A stretch of DNA of 32,689 nt from the NCBI GenBank assembly GCA_900299055.1, contig OMII01000026.1, forward strand, positions 1-32,689, read 5' to 3'. The notes under the pieces were generated by a model. The model saw only the letters and a program-made list of their open reading frames with translations, did not search any database and was not told where the DNA came from. Numbering within the stretch: the first letter of the stretch is position 1; each line of letters begins with the position of its first letter. A program made the translations under genes and the position numbers. The DNA is from Pseudomonadota bacterium (lineage in GTDB: Bacteria > Bdellovibrionota_C > UBA2361 > OMII01). Positions 31,751 through 32,689 of this stretch are shown here, piece after piece.

Positions 31751-32689
31751 TTATGGCGCGCCGCACAAGACAGAGGCCGATGAGACAACTCCACCATCAG
31801 CAGGAGTAGTACCTGTGTAACCTGCCGTGACTGTATAGCAACAGATAGTTGTTCCCGTAGAGCACGTTGAGCCCGCGCTACCATTGGTCACATTCCCGGC
31901 ATTAGTATAGTACGCATATGTGGAACTCGGGCAACTTTGACCGGTGCCCGCGGTTGTCCATAGGAGAGTTACCGCATCATTACCAGAGACATTACACTGA
32001 AACCCCCACATTCCACCGCCAGAATCAGCCGTCGAGGCTGACAGAGTTGAGTCAACGGATGATGTGGGAGTCACCGTAGGTGTGTGCGTAGGCGTTGGGG
32101 TAGGACCGCCGGGTGTATGGGTTGGAGACGCAGTCGGGGTCTCTGTTGGTGTATCCGTTGGTGTATCGGTTGGTGTATCAGAGGGAGAGGCCTCTGGGGT
32201 TTCAGTTGCTGTATCCATCGGCGTGTCCGTCGGCGCTTCAGTAGGTGTGTCGGTCGGCGTATCCGTTGGTGTATCAGTTGGCGTATCAGTTGGCGTATCA
32301 GTTGCTGTCTCAGCAGGCGTAATTGTTGGCGTACGAGTCGGAGTTATTGTCGGTGTGAGCGTTGGAGTAACGGTAGGCGTGACTGTCGGGGTACGAGTGG
32401 GCGTAAATGTCGGCATTATCGTCGGCGTACGCGTCGGAGTAGACGTAGGAGTAGCGGTTGGCGTGTAGGTTGGAGTTCTGGTCGGTGTGCCAGTTGGACT
32501 CTGTGTCGGTGTTACTGTTGGTGTATGCGTTGGGGTATACGTGGGCGTTACGGTAGGAGTGCTAGTAACTGTTGGCGTCAGTGCGGAGCGAGCCCCCCTC
32601 CCGCCATCAAATCGGTAGCGGCTCGACCCTGGACCACTCTCTACAAAGTCTCTGCGTGAAACCGCTCCATCACTCGAGTTACCATCAAA
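31751..32689 (-). CDS. Thr-Pro repeat surface/secreted protein, C-terminal part (runs off right edge)
   Basis: The minus-strand frame ending at the TAA at 31751 stays open through base 32689 (313 codons), so the start is outside the window; an internal ATG at 32416 is only a Met within the repeat. From the edge inward there is a short stretch with a loop [15 protein letters not shown], possibly calcium-binding. About 170 residues of TPT repeats follow, and then a C-terminal domain of about 100 residues (from SVDSTLSAS) rich in Thr, Gly and Cys (five Cys, including an adjacent pair in TTICCYT). The repeat changes character: TVTP/TRTP units first, then acidic TDTP units. Likely an exported or surface protein with a stalk; no anchor motif is visible at the end (VLCGAP). 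Confidence 0.75.
   Translation of the reverse strand, partial: FDGNSSDGAVSRRDFVESGPGSSRYRFDGGRGARSALTPTVTSTPTVTPTYTPTHTPTVTPTQSPTGTPTRTPTYTPTATPTSTPTRTPTIMPTFTPTRTPTVTPTVTPTLTPTITPTRTPTITPAETATDTPTDTPTDTPTDTPTDTPTEAPTDTPMDTATETPEASPSDTPTDTPTDTPTETPTASPTHTPGGPTPTPTHTPTVTPTSSVDSTLSASTADSGGGMWGFQCNVSGNDAVTLLWTTAGTGQSCPSSTYAYYTNAGNVTNGSAGSTCSTGTTICCYTVTAGYTGTTPADGGVVSSASVLCGAP
32060..32575 (-). repeat. degenerate 6/12-bp tandem repeat encoding (TPTx)n
   Basis: On the plus strand, units such as GTTGGTGTATCC and GTTGGCGTATCA recur. The most regular block is 32140-32310, where 12-bp units are nearly identical and encode repeated TDTP. Outside it the units drift and encode TVTP, TRTP and TITP. The near-identical block is prone to slipped-strand or recombinational length change. 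Confidence 0.8.

Noticed and set aside
32140-32310. CRISPR-like regular repeats
   Set aside because: 12-bp units without unique spacers, in frame and encoding TDTP; a coding minisatellite, not a CRISPR array.
32064-32659. Long plus-strand open frames of Gly-Val or Arg/Trp/Gly-rich composition
   Set aside because: They are the reverse reading of the Thr-Pro repeat; the minus-strand frame has a coherent folded C-terminal domain and stays open to the window edge.
1-32689. tRNA, rRNA, IS element or phage genes
   Set aside because: No cloverleaf with a GGTTCGAATCC-type T-arm, no rRNA-like conserved stretch and no transposase or structural phage protein were recognised on reading both strands.

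Overview
The window looks like a flagellated, Gram-negative bacterium of proteobacterial type, perhaps a deltaproteobacterial or Bdellovibrionota-like lineage; the sequence does not fix the taxon. The reasons are a classical flagellin, a RegB/RegA redox two-component pair, GreB, SbcCD, several signal-peptide exported proteins, and Thr-Pro repeat linkers in two surface or secreted proteins. It reads as chromosome: no phage, IS element, CRISPR array, rRNA or tRNA was recognised.

Layout. 1-258 (minus) is the 5' end of a SET-domain-like gene that runs off the left edge. 544-3705 is a large hybrid histidine kinase with its own receiver and HPt. 3747-5295 (minus) carries flagellin and a single-domain receiver. 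5677-8273 (plus) carries aspartate decarboxylase (panD), an ECF sigma factor with an unusual upstream region, a strong inverted repeat and an MFS transporter. 8280-16777 (minus) is a gene-dense run: sbcD-sbcC, HIT, enoyl-CoA hydratase, acyl-CoA dehydrogenase, a two-subunit B12-dependent acyl-CoA mutase, and greB. 16923-19880 (minus) is a secreted double beta-helix polysaccharide-lyase-like protein with a Thr/Pro linker. 20164-24133 carries an alkylguanine methyltransferase, a receiver/PAS/ATPase protein lacking the usual phosphoacceptor histidine, an unrecognised ORF and a second acyl-CoA dehydrogenase. 24153-31639 (minus) carries a small zinc-ribbon membrane protein, a secreted FG-GAP protein, a TPC-type P1B metal ATPase, a secreted protein with a recombinase-like tail, then RegA and RegB. 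31751 to the right edge (minus) is the 3' part of a Thr-Pro repeat protein that stays open to the window end.

How the genes fit together. The best-supported metabolic unit is 12963-8855 (minus). The mutase would usually be labelled methylmalonyl-CoA mutase, but the two substrate-discriminating positions are Phe88 and Gln206, the combination described for isobutyryl-CoA mutase. With a crotonase and a short-chain-type acyl-CoA dehydrogenase next to it, this suggests isobutyryl-CoA to n-butyryl-CoA to crotonyl-CoA to 3-hydroxybutyryl-CoA. The RegB homologue keeps the quinone-linked GGxxNPF box and a cysteine exactly 40 residues after the catalytic histidine, and adds a His-rich loop; a metal-type ATPase lies downstream on the same strand. 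The most unusual protein is the exported 459-residue product at 28292-29671, whose C-terminal part resembles a catalytically dead tyrosine-recombinase core.
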